Shown here one piece after another: positions 45,418 through 53,261 of a DNA stretch of 64,000 nt. How positions within the stretch are numbered: position 1 is the first letter of the stretch; each line of letters starts with the position of its first letter. The stretch covers positions 186,494-250,493 of the forward strand of contig NZ_JADPJH010000018.1 in NCBI RefSeq assembly GCF_023073315.1. Reading direction: 5' to 3'. A program made the position numbers and the translations under genes. Below the pieces are notes generated by a model that saw only the letters and a program-made list of their open reading frames with translations, did no database searches and had not been told where the DNA came from. Source of the DNA: Bradyrhizobium sp. 1 (GTDB lineage: Bacteria > Pseudomonadota > Alphaproteobacteria > Rhizobiales > Xanthobacteraceae).

Positions 45418-45804
45418 TCACCCCACGCTCGCCGTCACCACCGCCATTACCGACATCAGCAGCACGATGGTCATGAGCTGGAGCGAAGCCACCGGCTGGG
45501 TGCGCCATGCGGTGATCTTGTCGGAGAGCGACAAATGGGCCTCGAAGAATTTCGGCTCATAGACGGTCTTGAAGACGGCCGGGAAGCTCGGGCCGAGCGT
45601 CACAGCTAACATCGCGTGGGCGAGCGAGACGATGGTGACGAAGATGGCGACGCCGGGGTCGCCGACGAGGTCGTGGTCGCCGACGAGCTTGAGCAGGAAA
45701 GCGGCGGCGGCGAAGGTCGGGAAGCTCTGCAGCGTCGTGGTCAGCGCGAGGCCTTCGATCGCGTTGTGCAGGCGGGACTTTCTTGCGGCGGCGATGGCGG
45801 CCAT
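45418..45804 (-). CDS. Small membrane protein of unknown function
   Basis: A 128-residue protein with a basic N terminus (MAAIAAARKSRLHNAIEG), then two long hydrophobic stretches (about 19-48, FPTFAAAAFLLKLVG; and 50-72, VAIFVTIVSLAHAMLAVTLG) and a third near the C terminus (VASLQLMTIVLLMSVMAVVT). Between them is the block FFEAHLSLSDKITAWRTQP that is shared with the next gene. No family is recognised. GGGAGAC precedes ATG 45804; the frame opens seven codons earlier. Probably an integral membrane protein cotranscribed with the 80-residue relative at 45168. Confidence 0.7.
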   Translation of the reverse strand: MAAIAAARKSRLHNAIEGLALTTTLQSFPTFAAAAFLLKLVGDHDLVGDPGVAIFVTIVSLAHAMLAVTLGPSFPAVFKTVYEPKFFEAHLSLSDKITAWRTQPVASLQLMTIVLLMSVMAVVTASVG

Positions 45805-45909
45805 GGCACGTCTCCCAGATGACATGCCGATAACGATAGCTGCGCCGGGAGGGGGGTGATGTGAGATAGGTCACGCCTGCCGGGAGCCCGGCAGTGCGGG
45901 CCCACGGCC

Positions 45910-46089
45910 TCAGAGCTGGCGGAAGAAGACGAGGTAGATGGCGAGGCCGACCGTCGAGAACGACAGCAACACGCCGACCCAATTGTATCTGACGCCCCGC
46001 GAGCGGAAGACGCTCCTTATGAAGGCAACGAAGAAACCCAGGAACAGGATTGCGAGGACGACGCCCCAAAAGAACTTCCCGACGTCCAT
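45910..46089 (-). CDS. Small membrane protein, 59 residues
   Basis: A short protein beginning MDVGKFFWGVVLAILFLGFF, with two hydrophobic helices (about 5-21 and 37-55) separated by a basic loop (RSVFRSRGVRYN). The layout, two short helices around a positively charged turn, is common among inner-membrane mini-proteins. ATG 46089 is preferred over a TTG start six codons upstream. GGGGACG stands just before it. Located between the 45418 family and the glycine-zipper lipoprotein-like gene, all on the minus strand. Function is unknown. Confidence 0.65.
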   Translation of the reverse strand: MDVGKFFWGVVLAILFLGFFVAFIRSVFRSRGVRYNWVGVLLSFSTVGLAIYLVFFRQL

Positions 46090-46183
46090 CGTCCCCGTCC
46101 AACTCAACCCCAGCGTTAGCGGATGGAACTTACCATCGGGGCGGGCTGGATAGAAGGCGGTGGGCGTGAAGTTTTCGGTTGCT

Positions 46184-46420
46184 CTACAGCTTGCCCTGCC
46201 CGTTCACCTGGCTCTGCTGTTGCTGCTGCTTTTCCTGTTCCTTGGCGTGGTGCCGGCCGTAGAGGCAGCCGGCGGCGGCGCCTAATACGCCGTGATGGCC
46301 GGCATAGTGGCCGGCGACGCCACCGACGACGGCGCCCTTGATGCAGCCCTTGGCGTTAGCGGCGGAGGTGGCGCCGAGCATCAGAAGCGCGGCAGTGACG
46401 GCGAGAAGTGGGGATTTCAT
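46184..46420 (-). CDS. Exported glycine-zipper protein
   Basis: A 78-residue protein with a signal peptide, MKSPLLAVTAALLMLGATSA, cut near ANA-KGC. It then carries a glycine-zipper stretch (GAVVGGVAGHYAGHHGVLGAAAG) that can pack into membranes and ends in a Gln/Lys-rich tail (EKQQQQQSQVNGQGKL). Proteins of this kind are found in the outer membrane or periplasm. The Cys after the signal is close to a lipobox, but the residue order fits cleavage after ANA better than lipidation. Ribosome site GGAGAC precedes ATG 46420. Function is unknown. Confidence 0.75.
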   Translation of the reverse strand: MKSPLLAVTAALLMLGATSAANAKGCIKGAVVGGVAGHYAGHHGVLGAAAGCLYGRHHAKEQEKQQQQQSQVNGQGKL

Positions 46421-46779
46421 GGGTCGATGTCTCCGGATGCGATTGTCCTGGCATCAACGAGCGCAAGCGGGTCCGAGTTCCCTCGTCTATTGCCTGCGGG
46501 CGCCGCACACCCTCACCGAGGGTGACGGGGTCGCGACCTACATGCACATCTCTTCAGAAAGCGCAGCAGCGACCGTGCGTGGACGGCCGGACCGGGAAAC
46601 TACGGGGTTCTATTGTAAATTTCACAAAGAGCCCTCAATTGTGCATTGCAAAAACGTGATTTGCGTTTCGGCCGAAATTCACTACTTTGTTTGTATACGA
46701 ATGAGTTGAGCACCCTCGGCACCTTTTCCGTGCATGGGGTTGTTTTCCGTTTTGCAAGCCATCGTCAGGACTGCCCAAA
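46421..46779. other. Intergenic region upstream of the NTF2-like gene
   Basis: No gene seen in about 360 bases. The right half is AT-rich (about 46600-46710) and contains a perfect 12-bp palindrome TTTCGGCCGAAA at 46666-46677 and TTGTATACGAATGAG near 46690-46705. It probably holds the promoter/operator of the plus-strand 46780 gene. No regulator is adjacent. Confidence 0.45.
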
Positions 46780-47220
46780 ATGACAGAGCACAGCCTCTGG
46801 CGTTTCTCGCGCGCGTTGCACCGTGCGATCAACGACCGGCATTTCGAGGATATCGAGGCCCTGATCGACGAGGACGTCGAGTGGGCGCTCTACGGCCCGA
46901 TCGACATGTTTCCGTTCCTCGGCGCGCGGCAGGGCAAGGACGCCGTGCTCGACGTCATCCGCCAGCTCGCCGACAATTTCCAGGTCCGCCGCTTCGACCG
47001 CGAGAGCATCATGCTGGGCGTCGATTCCGCCGCCTCGATGCTGCGCTATTCGCTCACGGCGCTGGATTCCAACAAGCCGATCAGCTTGCGGGTCGCGCAG
47101 TTCGCCCAGTTCAGGGCGGGTAAGCTCACCAGCATGCGGGTTCTGATCGACACCTTCGACCTGGTCGAGCAGGCACTCGGCCGCGCCATTCATCTGCCAA
47201 AGATGACCAGCGCCGGCTGA
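46780..47220 (+). CDS. NTF2-like / SnoaL-like protein
   Basis: A 146-residue alpha+beta cone-fold protein. The opening SLWRFSRALHRAINDRHFEDIEALIDEDVEWALYG is the helix-strand start of the NTF2/SnoaL superfamily; the middle IDMFPFLGARQGKDAVLDVIRQ and the end VAQFAQFRAGKLTSMRVLIDTFDLVEQAL fit the rest. Members are small-molecule cyclases, isomerases, or ligand-binding proteins, and the substrate here is unknown. AGGA is 10 bases before ATG 46780. It has its own AT-rich upstream region with a palindrome, and the next gene is 220 bases away. Confidence 0.82.
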   Translation: MTEHSLWRFSRALHRAINDRHFEDIEALIDEDVEWALYGPIDMFPFLGARQGKDAVLDVIRQLADNFQVRRFDRESIMLGVDSAASMLRYSLTALDSNKPISLRVAQFAQFRAGKLTSMRVLIDTFDLVEQALGRAIHLPKMTSAG

Positions 47221-47440
47221 GGGGGACACCAACGGGCTCCGCAATTCGGGACCGATCGATTGATGCTCCCACGACGCGTTCTGGCCTCCAGCCCCGCCGG
47301 ATGCCGTCGTGGAGATGCTCGTCATCGGGCGCGCGCCTTGCGCGCGGCCCGTTGGTTCGTCATTCCAGGCGAGGCGAACGCCACAATTTCGCAACGATAG
47401 TTCCGCATCCTGGGCGCGAACTGGGCTCGCGGGCAGGGTA

Positions 47441-48361
47441 ATGGAAATCTCGACAGGTTTTGGCTGGACCAGGCTGCCGCTGGCGGTCGCGTTCATCTTC
47501 GGCTCGGTGCTGACGGCCCCGGCGCAGATCATTCCGCCCTTCTCCCCCGCCCCCACCGCAGCAGCAGTGCCCGACGACGAGGACGAGGCGGCGGATGCCC
47601 CCGATGTCAACGATCCCGACGTGATGAAAGGCATCGACGTCGACAAGCTCGACTGGGGCCAGCTCGCCATCGAGGCCGGCACGCTCAACGACATCATCGC
47701 CGCCAAGAAGCGCGCCCAGGCTGCGGCCAATAACGGGATGAACTGGTCGTCCAACGCCAACGCCAATGGCTCCTCGGCCGTGACCGTGAAACAGTCGGTC
47801 TCCTCGTTCTGGGATGCCCGGATCGGCGCCGATATGACAGTGGCGAACGAGCCGCGGACGATGTCCGAGCTGCTGGCGCAGAAGGCCGCCAATGGCGGCA
47901 ATCTGCCGCAATCCTCCGGCAGCGCCTGGGCGGCGGCGACCGCGCCGGGCGCGGGCCGGATCTGGGACAAGACCGCGGTCGAAGCCCGCGTCGATCCCGG
48001 CTCTGAACAGAGCAAACTCGGGGCATCGCTGATCAAGTCGATGCCGCTGACGGGCGACACCTCGCTGACGCTCCAGAACGGCTACAGCGTCAACCAGCAG
48101 GGCACCACCGCCGTCCCCGGCGTCGGCGGCCACATCACGCGCAATTACGAGACCGACCAGACCGCCAAGGTCACCATCACCGACACCGGCACCAGCATCA
48201 GCGCCGGCCAGTCGCTATCGACCACCGACGACAAATGGCTGCGCAAGGTCGGCGCCGAGCAGAAGCTGTTCGACAACGTCACCGTCTCCGGCTCGGTCGG
48301 CGAGACCTCGCAGGGCGCGATCAACAAGAGCGTGACGGCGGGTTTCAAGAAGAGCTGGTGA
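47441..48361 (+). CDS. Exported protein of unknown function
   Basis: A 306-residue exported protein. The signal peptide MEISTGFGWTRLPLAVAFIF ends near TAPAQ (about 29). The next 35 residues are acidic and Pro/Ala-rich (DDEDEAADAPDVNDPDV). The rest has blocks such as VTVKQSVSSFWDARIGADM, TAVEARVDPGSEQSKLGASL, LTLQNGYSVNQQ and FDNVTVSGSVGETS, which look like beta-strands of a secreted or surface protein, with many Ser, Thr, Gly and Asn. No family is recognised; I have seen similar proteins only as Bradyrhizobium hypotheticals. The start AGGG-spaced ATG 47441 gives the signal peptide; a longer frame upstream is unlikely. A family A repeat lies right after its stop. Confidence 0.7.
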   Translation: MEISTGFGWTRLPLAVAFIFGSVLTAPAQIIPPFSPAPTAAAVPDDEDEAADAPDVNDPDVMKGIDVDKLDWGQLAIEAGTLNDIIAAKKRAQAAANNGMNWSSNANANGSSAVTVKQSVSSFWDARIGADMTVANEPRTMSELLAQKAANGGNLPQSSGSAWAAATAPGAGRIWDKTAVEARVDPGSEQSKLGASLIKSMPLTGDTSLTLQNGYSVNQQGTTAVPGVGGHITRNYETDQTAKVTITDTGTSISAGQSLSTTDDKWLRKVGAEQKLFDNVTVSGSVGETSQGAINKSVTAGFKKSW

Positions 48362-48369
48362 GTTGCTTA

Positions 48370-48511
48370 CCTCGCCCCGCTTGCGGGGAGAGGTCGACGC
48401 GCGGAGCGCGGCGGGTGAGGGGGAGTCTCCACGAGTCCAACTTCCTCCGTTATTGCGGAAGCAGCCCCTCACCCCACCCTCTCCCCGTAAGAACGGGGCG
48501 AGGGAGTGAAG
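48370..48511. repeat. Family A palindromic intergenic repeat, copy A3
   Basis: CCTCGCCCCGCTTGCGGGGA (48370) and CCTCTCCCCGTAAGAACGGG (48476-) form the outer arms; GGTGAGGGGGAGTCTCC and the middle GCAGCCCCTCACC lie inside. Copies at 9286, 40241 and 60341. It begins nine bases past the stop of the 47441 gene. Confidence 0.8.
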
Positions 48512-48710
48512 CACCGGCCGAGCCGCGAACACGCTTCACTGCAGCAGCGTTCACACTCTCCTAACCATACGCCACGGCAAAGCCCCCGAATCGTCTGCCC
48601 TTGCCGTATCTCGGCCAAGTTGCGGTCAAAATCCGGCGCCCTAGTCGGATGGCCGAATTCGTCGTGCGGGGGACACTCGCGCTGCGCTCAACGCGAACAG
48701 GGGAATAACG
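48512..48710. other. Leader region of the 48711 gene
   Basis: No gene and no recognisable conserved element in about 200 bases; it probably holds the promoter of the following gene. Confidence 0.4.
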
Positions 48711-49133
48711 ATGAACGCCATGCGTCCGGAAAAGACCGAGACCACCGAGACCGAGACGGTCGACACCAACCTCGCCGCCGTGACGGAAGTCGAAGCCGGC
48801 ATCCGCGACTTCGTCCGCAACGACATCGCCTATCTGCGCCGTCCGGCGGCGACCGCCACCGACGCGCCGCCGCTCGATCCGAGCGCGGAAGCCACCGTCA
48901 ACAACGTCAACTCGCTGATCCAGCGCGTCGCCGGCACCTCGCTCGCCGAGATCGAGAACCTGATCTCCGAGCTCGAGAGCCTGCGCGACCTGCTCCACGC
49001 CGAAGGCCAGCGCGTCCAGCGCGAGATCTCCGGCTACGCCCAGCTCAGCCAGGCCGCGATGAAGTCGACCCGCATGATCGCCGACAACGTCTCGCAGTGG
49101 AAGCGCGCCGCCGACGGCCTGCGGAATAGCTGA
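48711..49133 (+). CDS. Conserved protein of unknown function, helical
   Basis: A 140-residue, mostly helical protein. The N terminus is acidic/Thr-rich (MNAMRPEKTETTETETVDTN); a central helix (AAVTEVEAGIRDFVRNDIAYLRR), a linker and a coiled-coil-like segment (EIENLISELESLRDLLHAEGQRVQREISGY) follow. No enzyme motif or transmembrane helix is present. It resembles small proteins found across Rhizobiales without known function. AGGGGAA is at proper spacing before ATG 48711. A strong terminator follows 24 bases after the stop, so it is a single-gene unit. Confidence 0.75.
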   Translation: MNAMRPEKTETTETETVDTNLAAVTEVEAGIRDFVRNDIAYLRRPAATATDAPPLDPSAEATVNNVNSLIQRVAGTSLAEIENLISELESLRDLLHAEGQRVQREISGYAQLSQAAMKSTRMIADNVSQWKRAADGLRNS

Positions 49134-49156
49134 TCGCTGCCACCAGCGCCTCATTG

Positions 49157-49189
49157 GCCGCCGCGTTCCGAAAGGGGCGCGGCGGTTTT
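49157..49189 (+). terminator. Rho-independent terminator of the 48711 gene
   Basis: Stem CCGCCGCG (49158-49165) with CGCGGCGG (49178-49185), then TTTTG. It is 24 bases past the stop. Confidence 0.75.
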
Positions 49190-49201
49190 GATTCGTGCAG
49201 G

Positions 49202-49371
49202 TCTCGTGCCCCGGACGCGATGCGACACCACAAGCGCGGTTACGCGCGTCTTCGACTCGCTATTGTCACGCGTCGCAGAGCCGGGGCCCACAGTCAGGAC
49301 GAATGCGCGGCACGATGGGTCCCGGCTCTGCGCAGCAGCGTTGCACGCTGCAGCGCGTCCGGGACACGAGA
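49202..49371. repeat. Family C palindromic intergenic repeat, copy C2
   Basis: Outer arms start TCTCGTGCCCCGGACGCG (49202) and end CGCGTCCGGGACACGAGA (49371), with inner GCAGAGCCGGGGCCCA / TGGGTCCCGGCTCTGCGC. Longer than copies C1, C3 and C4. It lies between the 48711 terminator and the 49455 gene. Confidence 0.8.
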
Positions 49372-49454
49372 GCGTCCCTTTGAACCCTCCACCCCTCCCC
49401 GGCGACCAATGCCAAGCGCCCGTGCAGCCACGGCCGGGCCTGGGGACATTTCAG

Positions 49455-49592
49455 ATGGAAAGCATTCGGCCCGACACCACGGACCCGATACCGATGCGGC
49501 CCGCGCCGAACCAGTTCGGCACGATCATGCTGCGCTTTGTCGGATTGCTGGCGGTCGCGATCGCGGTGCTGGCATTCGTCTATAGCCGCTGA
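49455..49592 (+). CDS. Small membrane protein, 45 residues
   Basis: A short gene ignored by length limits. ATG 49455, with GGGGA nearby, to TGA 49590-49592. The product MESIRPDTTDPIPMRPAPNQ then FGTIMLRFVGLLAVAIAVLAFVYSR is a Pro-rich head and a single C-terminal hydrophobic helix. It fits a tail-anchored inner-membrane mini-protein. It lies between a family C repeat and the convergent 49619 gene. A longer frame upstream goes through the repeat and is unlikely to be real. Function is unknown. Confidence 0.5.
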   Translation: MESIRPDTTDPIPMRPAPNQFGTIMLRFVGLLAVAIAVLAFVYSR

Positions 49593-49618
49593 GGCGGCCC
49601 CGAGACGTTAACGGATTC

Positions 49619-49765
49619 TTACCGGGCGGCTTCCACGGTCGAGGCTTCCAGGGTGTAGGCGCCATCGGCATAGCCCTTCACCACCATGCCGGCGACCAGC
49701 ATCACGGCCAGCGTCGCGGTAGCAAAGATAAATCCGACCAGCTTGAGTGCGCCGCGGTCTGCCAT
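49619..49765 (-). CDS. Small membrane protein, 48 residues
   Basis: ATG 49765 (GGGACGAGG nearby) to TAA 49619-49621. The product MADRGALKLVGFIFATATLAVMLVAGMVVKGYADGAYTLEASTVEAAR has a short basic head, one hydrophobic helix (about 10-30) and an amphipathic tail; such small proteins recur in Bradyrhizobium but have no assigned role. A longer frame from 49834 exists, but this start is better placed. It converges with the 49455 gene. Confidence 0.6.
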   Translation of the reverse strand: MADRGALKLVGFIFATATLAVMLVAGMVVKGYADGAYTLEASTVEAAR

Positions 49766-49964
49766 GGTCCTCGTCCCCTGTACTCTGCCCAGTTCGTTCA
49801 AATAGACAGCGACAGGTTCATAATTGGTTAGCAACTCGATGGTTCCGCCAAACTGCTTCGCGGATAACCACGTTGCGCAGGCTTATGGCAGCCGCCCCGA
49901 ATCGCGTCCATAGCGCGCGGGCAACACTCGCGCGCTCTTTTCAGCCGTTCATGTTGGAACAGGT

Positions 49965-50444
49965 CTAACCCTTCACGCGCGTCGGCACGAAGGCTGAGGC
50001 GGTGATGGAATAGACCTCTTCGCCGCGCTGATTGGTGCCGGTCGTACGGGCCGTCAAAATGCCCCAGCCGGGACGCGAAGCCGAGGTGCGCTTGTCGACG
50101 ACGACATTCACGTAAGAGATCGTATCGCCGGCGAGCACCGGCCTGATCCAGCGCAGATCGCGAAAGCCCGGCGATGGGCCCCATACCGCGATCTCCACGC
50201 CACGCTCCGCGGCCTCACGCGCCAGACGTTGGCCGTCCGCGACAAGCAGGCTCATGCAGGCTGAGCCGACATGCCAGCCCGAGGCGGCGAGCCCGCCGAA
50301 CAGCGAGTTCTTGCCTTCCTCCTCGTCGAGGTGGAAGCGCTGCGGATCGAACTTTGCGGCGAACGTCTTGATGGAGTCAGCGGTGAAATTATAGGCGCCG
50401 ATCTCGCGGCGCTGGCCGATCTCGATGTCCTCGAAGAACCGCAT
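49965..50444 (-). CDS. MaoC family dehydratase (second of a pair)
   Basis: A 159-residue hotdog-fold protein. MRFFEDIEIGQRREIGAYNFTADSI then AAKFDPQRFHLDEEEGKNSLFGGLAASGWHVGSACMSLLV show the MaoC motif with catalytic Asp/His (FDPQRFHLDEE) and the hotdog helix. The end has VRWIRPVLAGDTISYVNVVVDKR. MaoC proteins hydrate enoyl-CoA. ATG 50444 shares its A with the TGA stop of the upstream gene, so translation is coupled. The pair forms an operon; two-subunit MaoC hydratases are known, and this may be one half of a heteromeric enzyme, which is inference. Confidence 0.88.
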   Translation of the reverse strand: MRFFEDIEIGQRREIGAYNFTADSIKTFAAKFDPQRFHLDEEEGKNSLFGGLAASGWHVGSACMSLLVADGQRLAREAAERGVEIAVWGPSPGFRDLRWIRPVLAGDTISYVNVVVDKRTSASRPGWGILTARTTGTNQRGEEVYSITASAFVPTRVKG

Positions 50445-50896
50445 CAGGCCGCTCCCTCGCGCCGCTTGATCAGGATCGGCGAGGTCATCTCGCACAGCAC
50501 CTCACTCCTGGCATTGCGCACGGTGCATTTGAACTTGACGATGCCAAGCTCCGGCCGGCTCTTCGAGGCGCGCGCCTCCAGCACGTCGACATCGAGTGTC
50601 AAATCGTCCCCCGGCCTGAGCGGCGACAGCCAGCGCACCTCGTCGACGCCGGGCGATCCCAGCGACGCGGCGCGGGTGATAAAACCGTCGGCCATCATCC
50701 GCATCATCAGCGAGCAGAGGTGCCAGCCGGAGCCGGACAGACCCCGCAACATGCTTTTGCTGGCGGCGTCCTCGTCCAGGTGCATCGGCTGCGGATCGAA
50801 CTCGGCGGCAAAGGCCAAAATCTCGTCGCGGGTGACATGGCGCGGGCCGAATGTTCCGAAACGGCCGGGCGGGAAATCTTCGAAGGTCAGGGTCAT
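50444..50896 (-). CDS. MaoC family dehydratase (first of a pair)
   Basis: A 150-residue hotdog-fold protein with the same layout as its neighbour: ILAFAAEFDPQPMHLDEDAASKSMLRGLSGSGWHLCSLMMRMM, again containing the MaoC Asp/His motif (FDPQPMHLDE), then RWLSPLRPGDDLTLDVDVLEARASKSRPELGIV. Hydratase activity on enoyl-CoA or a related thioester is expected. It starts 155 bases from the divergent DUF4282 gene and overlaps the next MaoC gene by one base at TGATG. The two proteins are clearly paralogous. Confidence 0.88.
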   Translation of the reverse strand: MTLTFEDFPPGRFGTFGPRHVTRDEILAFAAEFDPQPMHLDEDAASKSMLRGLSGSGWHLCSLMMRMMADGFITRAASLGSPGVDEVRWLSPLRPGDDLTLDVDVLEARASKSRPELGIVKFKCTVRNARSEVLCEMTSPILIKRREGAA

Positions 50897-51051
50897 CTTG
50901 GGATTGGTTTGCGGGAATGACAGATTGTGGCCGCAGTTTGCGGCAATCTCAACCCGCCGGCCCGCATGGCTCGTGCTACATTTGGCGAGTCGGGCCCAGC
51001 CTCATCGTCCAATTGACGCAGCCGGCGGCGCGATTTGCCCGGGGGAGAGCA

Positions 51052-51348
51052 ATGTTTTCATTCAGCGACCTGTTTCAGTGGGACCGCTTCATCACGCCGA
51101 CGATCATCAAGACCTTCTACTGGCTGGTGATCGCGCTGATCTGCCTGTTCGGCCTCTCCGGCATCTTCTCCGGCCTCGCTGCGATGGCGATCAGCCCGTT
51201 CGGCGGTTTCCTGGTGCTGCTGTCGTCGATCGCGAGCGTCGTGGTCGGCATCGTGTTCTCGCGCATCATCGCGGAACTGATCCTGATCGTATTCCGCATC
51301 AACGAGCATCTCGGCGCGATCCGGGACCAGGGCGGCGGGATGAAGTAG
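51052..51348 (+). CDS. DUF4282 membrane protein
   Basis: A 98-residue protein beginning MFSFSDLFQWDRFITPTIIKTFYWLVIALICLFGLSGI, then a second hydrophobic helix and a third (SSIASVVVGIVFSRIIAELI) before the tail LIVFRINEHLGAIRDQGG. The FDLFxWDRFITPxIIKxFYWL block is the DUF4282 signature. Family function is unknown. GGGGGAGAGC precedes ATG 51052. A family C repeat begins two bases past the stop codon. Confidence 0.85.
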   Translation: MFSFSDLFQWDRFITPTIIKTFYWLVIALICLFGLSGIFSGLAAMAISPFGGFLVLLSSIASVVVGIVFSRIIAELILIVFRINEHLGAIRDQGGGMK

Positions 51349-51349
51349 C

Positions 51350-51484
51350 TCTCGTGTCCCGGACGCGGCGCGGCACGCAGTGACGCAACGCAGAGCCGGG
51401 ACCCACGCGTCCTTAATCAAGACTCCTGGGCCCCGGCTCTGCAGCGCACCGCTGAAGAAGCGCTGCGCTGCGTCCGGGGCACGC
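51350..51484. repeat. Family C palindromic intergenic repeat, copy C3
   Basis: Outer arms TCTCGTGTCCCGGACGCGG (51350) and GCGTCCGGGGCACG (51471-51484), with inner GCAGAGCCGGGACCCA / TGGGCCCCGGCTCTGC. It lies exactly between the DUF4282 stop (51346-51348) and the convergent ychF stop (51495). Confidence 0.85.
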
Positions 51485-51494
51485 AGCCAGCATC

Positions 51495-52592
51495 TTACGT
51501 ATTAAACCTGAAATGCATCACGTCGCCGTCGGCGACGACGTATTCCTTGCCTTCAAGCCGCAGCTTGCCGGCATCGCGGGCGCCGGCTTCGCCGTTGAGA
51601 GCGACGTAGTCCTCATAGGCAATGGTCTCGGCGCGGATGAAACCCTTTTCGAAGTCGGTGTGGATCACACCGGCCGCGCCCGGCGCCTTGGTGCCGCGAT
51701 AGATGGTCCAGGCGCGCGCTTCCTTCGGGCCCACCGTGAAGTAGGTGATGAGGTCGAGCAGCGTGTAGCCGGCGCGGATCAGCCGATCGAGGCCCGCTTC
51801 TTCCAGACCCAGCGTCTCCAGGAAATCGGCGCGTTCATCGCGCGAGATCGTCGCGATCTCGGATTCGATCTTGGCCGAGATGACGACGGCAATCGCGCCT
51901 TCCTTGGCGGCCTGCTCCTGCACTGCCTTCGAGAACGAATTGCCTGTCGCTGCCGAGCTTTCCTCGACGTTGCAGACATAGAGCACGGGCTTCGACGACA
52001 ACAGGCCGAGCATGCCGAACGCGCGCTCCTCCTCGGCCTTGCGCTCGACGAGGCGCGCGGGCTTGCCCTCGCGCAGCAGCACCAGCGTGCGGTTGACGAG
52101 GTCGAGCTGCTCCTTGGCGTCCTTGTCGTTGCCCTTGGCTTTCTTGGTGAGGTTGTCGACACGCTTCTCGAGGCTATCGAGGTCGGCGAGCATCAGCTCG
52201 GTCTCGATGGTCTCGATGTCGGCGAGCGGGGCGATCTTGCCTTCGACATGGGTGATGTCGGAATCTTCAAAGCAGCGCACGACATGCGCGATGGCGTCGG
52301 TCTCGCGGATGTTGGCCAAAAACTGGTTGCCGAGGCCTTCACCCTTGGAGGCGCCGCGCACGAGGCCCGCGATGTCGACGAAGGTCAGCCGGGTCGGGAT
52401 GATCTGCCCTGACTTCGCAATCGCCGCGAGCTTGTCGAGCCGCGGATCGGGCACGGCGACCTCGCCGACATTCGGCTCGATGGTGCAGAACGGATAGTTC
52501 GCAGCCTGCGCCGCGGCCGTCTCGGTCAGCGCATTGAACAAGGTCGACTTGCCGACATTGGGCAATCCGACGATCCCGCATTTAAATCCCAC
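51495..52592 (-). CDS. ychF: Redox-regulated ATPase / GTP-binding protein YchF
   Basis: A 365-residue Obg-family P-loop protein. The G1 motif [15 protein letters not shown] is at the N terminus and the G4 variant YVCNVEE (NxxE in place of NKxD) is that of YchF, which prefers ATP over GTP. A TGS domain ends the protein ([14 protein letters not shown] ... [16 protein letters not shown]). YchF/OLA1 binds ribosomes and is a negative regulator of stress responses. pth lies five bases upstream of its start on the same strand and rplY further up, a linkage that is common in bacteria. Confidence 0.95.
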   Translation of the reverse strand: MGFKCGIVGLPNVGKSTLFNALTETAAAQAANYPFCTIEPNVGEVAVPDPRLDKLAAIAKSGQIIPTRLTFVDIAGLVRGASKGEGLGNQFLANIRETDAIAHVVRCFEDSDITHVEGKIAPLADIETIETELMLADLDSLEKRVDNLTKKAKGNDKDAKEQLDLVNRTLVLLREGKPARLVERKAEEERAFGMLGLLSSKPVLYVCNVEESSAATGNSFSKAVQEQAAKEGAIAVVISAKIESEIATISRDERADFLETLGLEEAGLDRLIRAGYTLLDLITYFTVGPKEARAWTIYRGTKAPGAAGVIHTDFEKGFIRAETIAYEDYVALNGEAGARDAGKLRLEGKEYVVADGDVMHFRFNT

Positions 52593-52597
52593 GAGCG

Positions 52598-53203
52598 TTA
52601 TTCCTTGCCGTTGTCGTCCTTGGTCAAAAATCCCTTCGCCTGCATGGCGAGGTGCACCCTGTTGGCGAAGGTCGCGTCCGTGCCCTTGGCAACCAATGCC
52701 GCGTGCTCGGCAACGGCGTCGCAGAGCGTCGCCACCCAGTCGTTGTCGGCCTTGGCGAAGTCCGACAGCACGTGGCCATGCACCAGCTCCTTCACGCCGG
52801 GATGACCGATACCGAGCCTGACACGGCGATACTCGTTGCCGATATGCGCGGAGATCGAGCGCAGGCCGTTGTGGCCGGCGATGCCGCCGCCGATCTTCAC
52901 CCGCACCTTGCCCGGCGGCAGTTCGAGCTCGTCATGGAACACGGTGACGTCGCCAGTTGCGATCTTGAAGAAGCTTGCCGCGTCCTGAACGCTGCGGCCG
53001 GAATCGTTCATGTAGGTCGTGGGCTTGAGCAGGATCACGCGCTCAGTGCCGAGCGTGCCTTCCGAGGTCTCGCCCTGAAAACGACGGCGCCACGGTGCGA
53101 AACCATGACGCCGCGCGATCTCGTCGACGGCCATGAAGCCGATATTGTGCCGGTTACGTGCGTATTTCGCGCCGGGATTGCCGAGCCCAACAAACAGTCG
53201 CAT
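52598..53203 (-). CDS. pth: Peptidyl-tRNA hydrolase
   Basis: Recycles peptidyl-tRNA released from stalled ribosomes. The 201-residue product starts [29 protein letters not shown], containing the catalytic His19; the Asn of [11 protein letters not shown] and the Asp/Gly of [28 protein letters not shown] complete the conserved active site. ATG 53203 is at the family start. The gap to ychF is five bases, and rplY lies 58 bases upstream, so these three genes form a translation-related operon. Confidence 0.96.
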   Translation of the reverse strand: MRLFVGLGNPGAKYARNRHNIGFMAVDEIARRHGFAPWRRRFQGETSEGTLGTERVILLKPTTYMNDSGRSVQDAASFFKIATGDVTVFHDELELPPGKVRVKIGGGIAGHNGLRSISAHIGNEYRRVRLGIGHPGVKELVHGHVLSDFAKADNDWVATLCDAVAEHAALVAKGTDATFANRVHLAMQAKGFLTKDDNGKE

Positions 53204-53261
53204 GACGCGGCGCGCCCCTCGCTCGGCGCGCGATCAAGGACCGCGCGCCAGCTTTGAGAGA

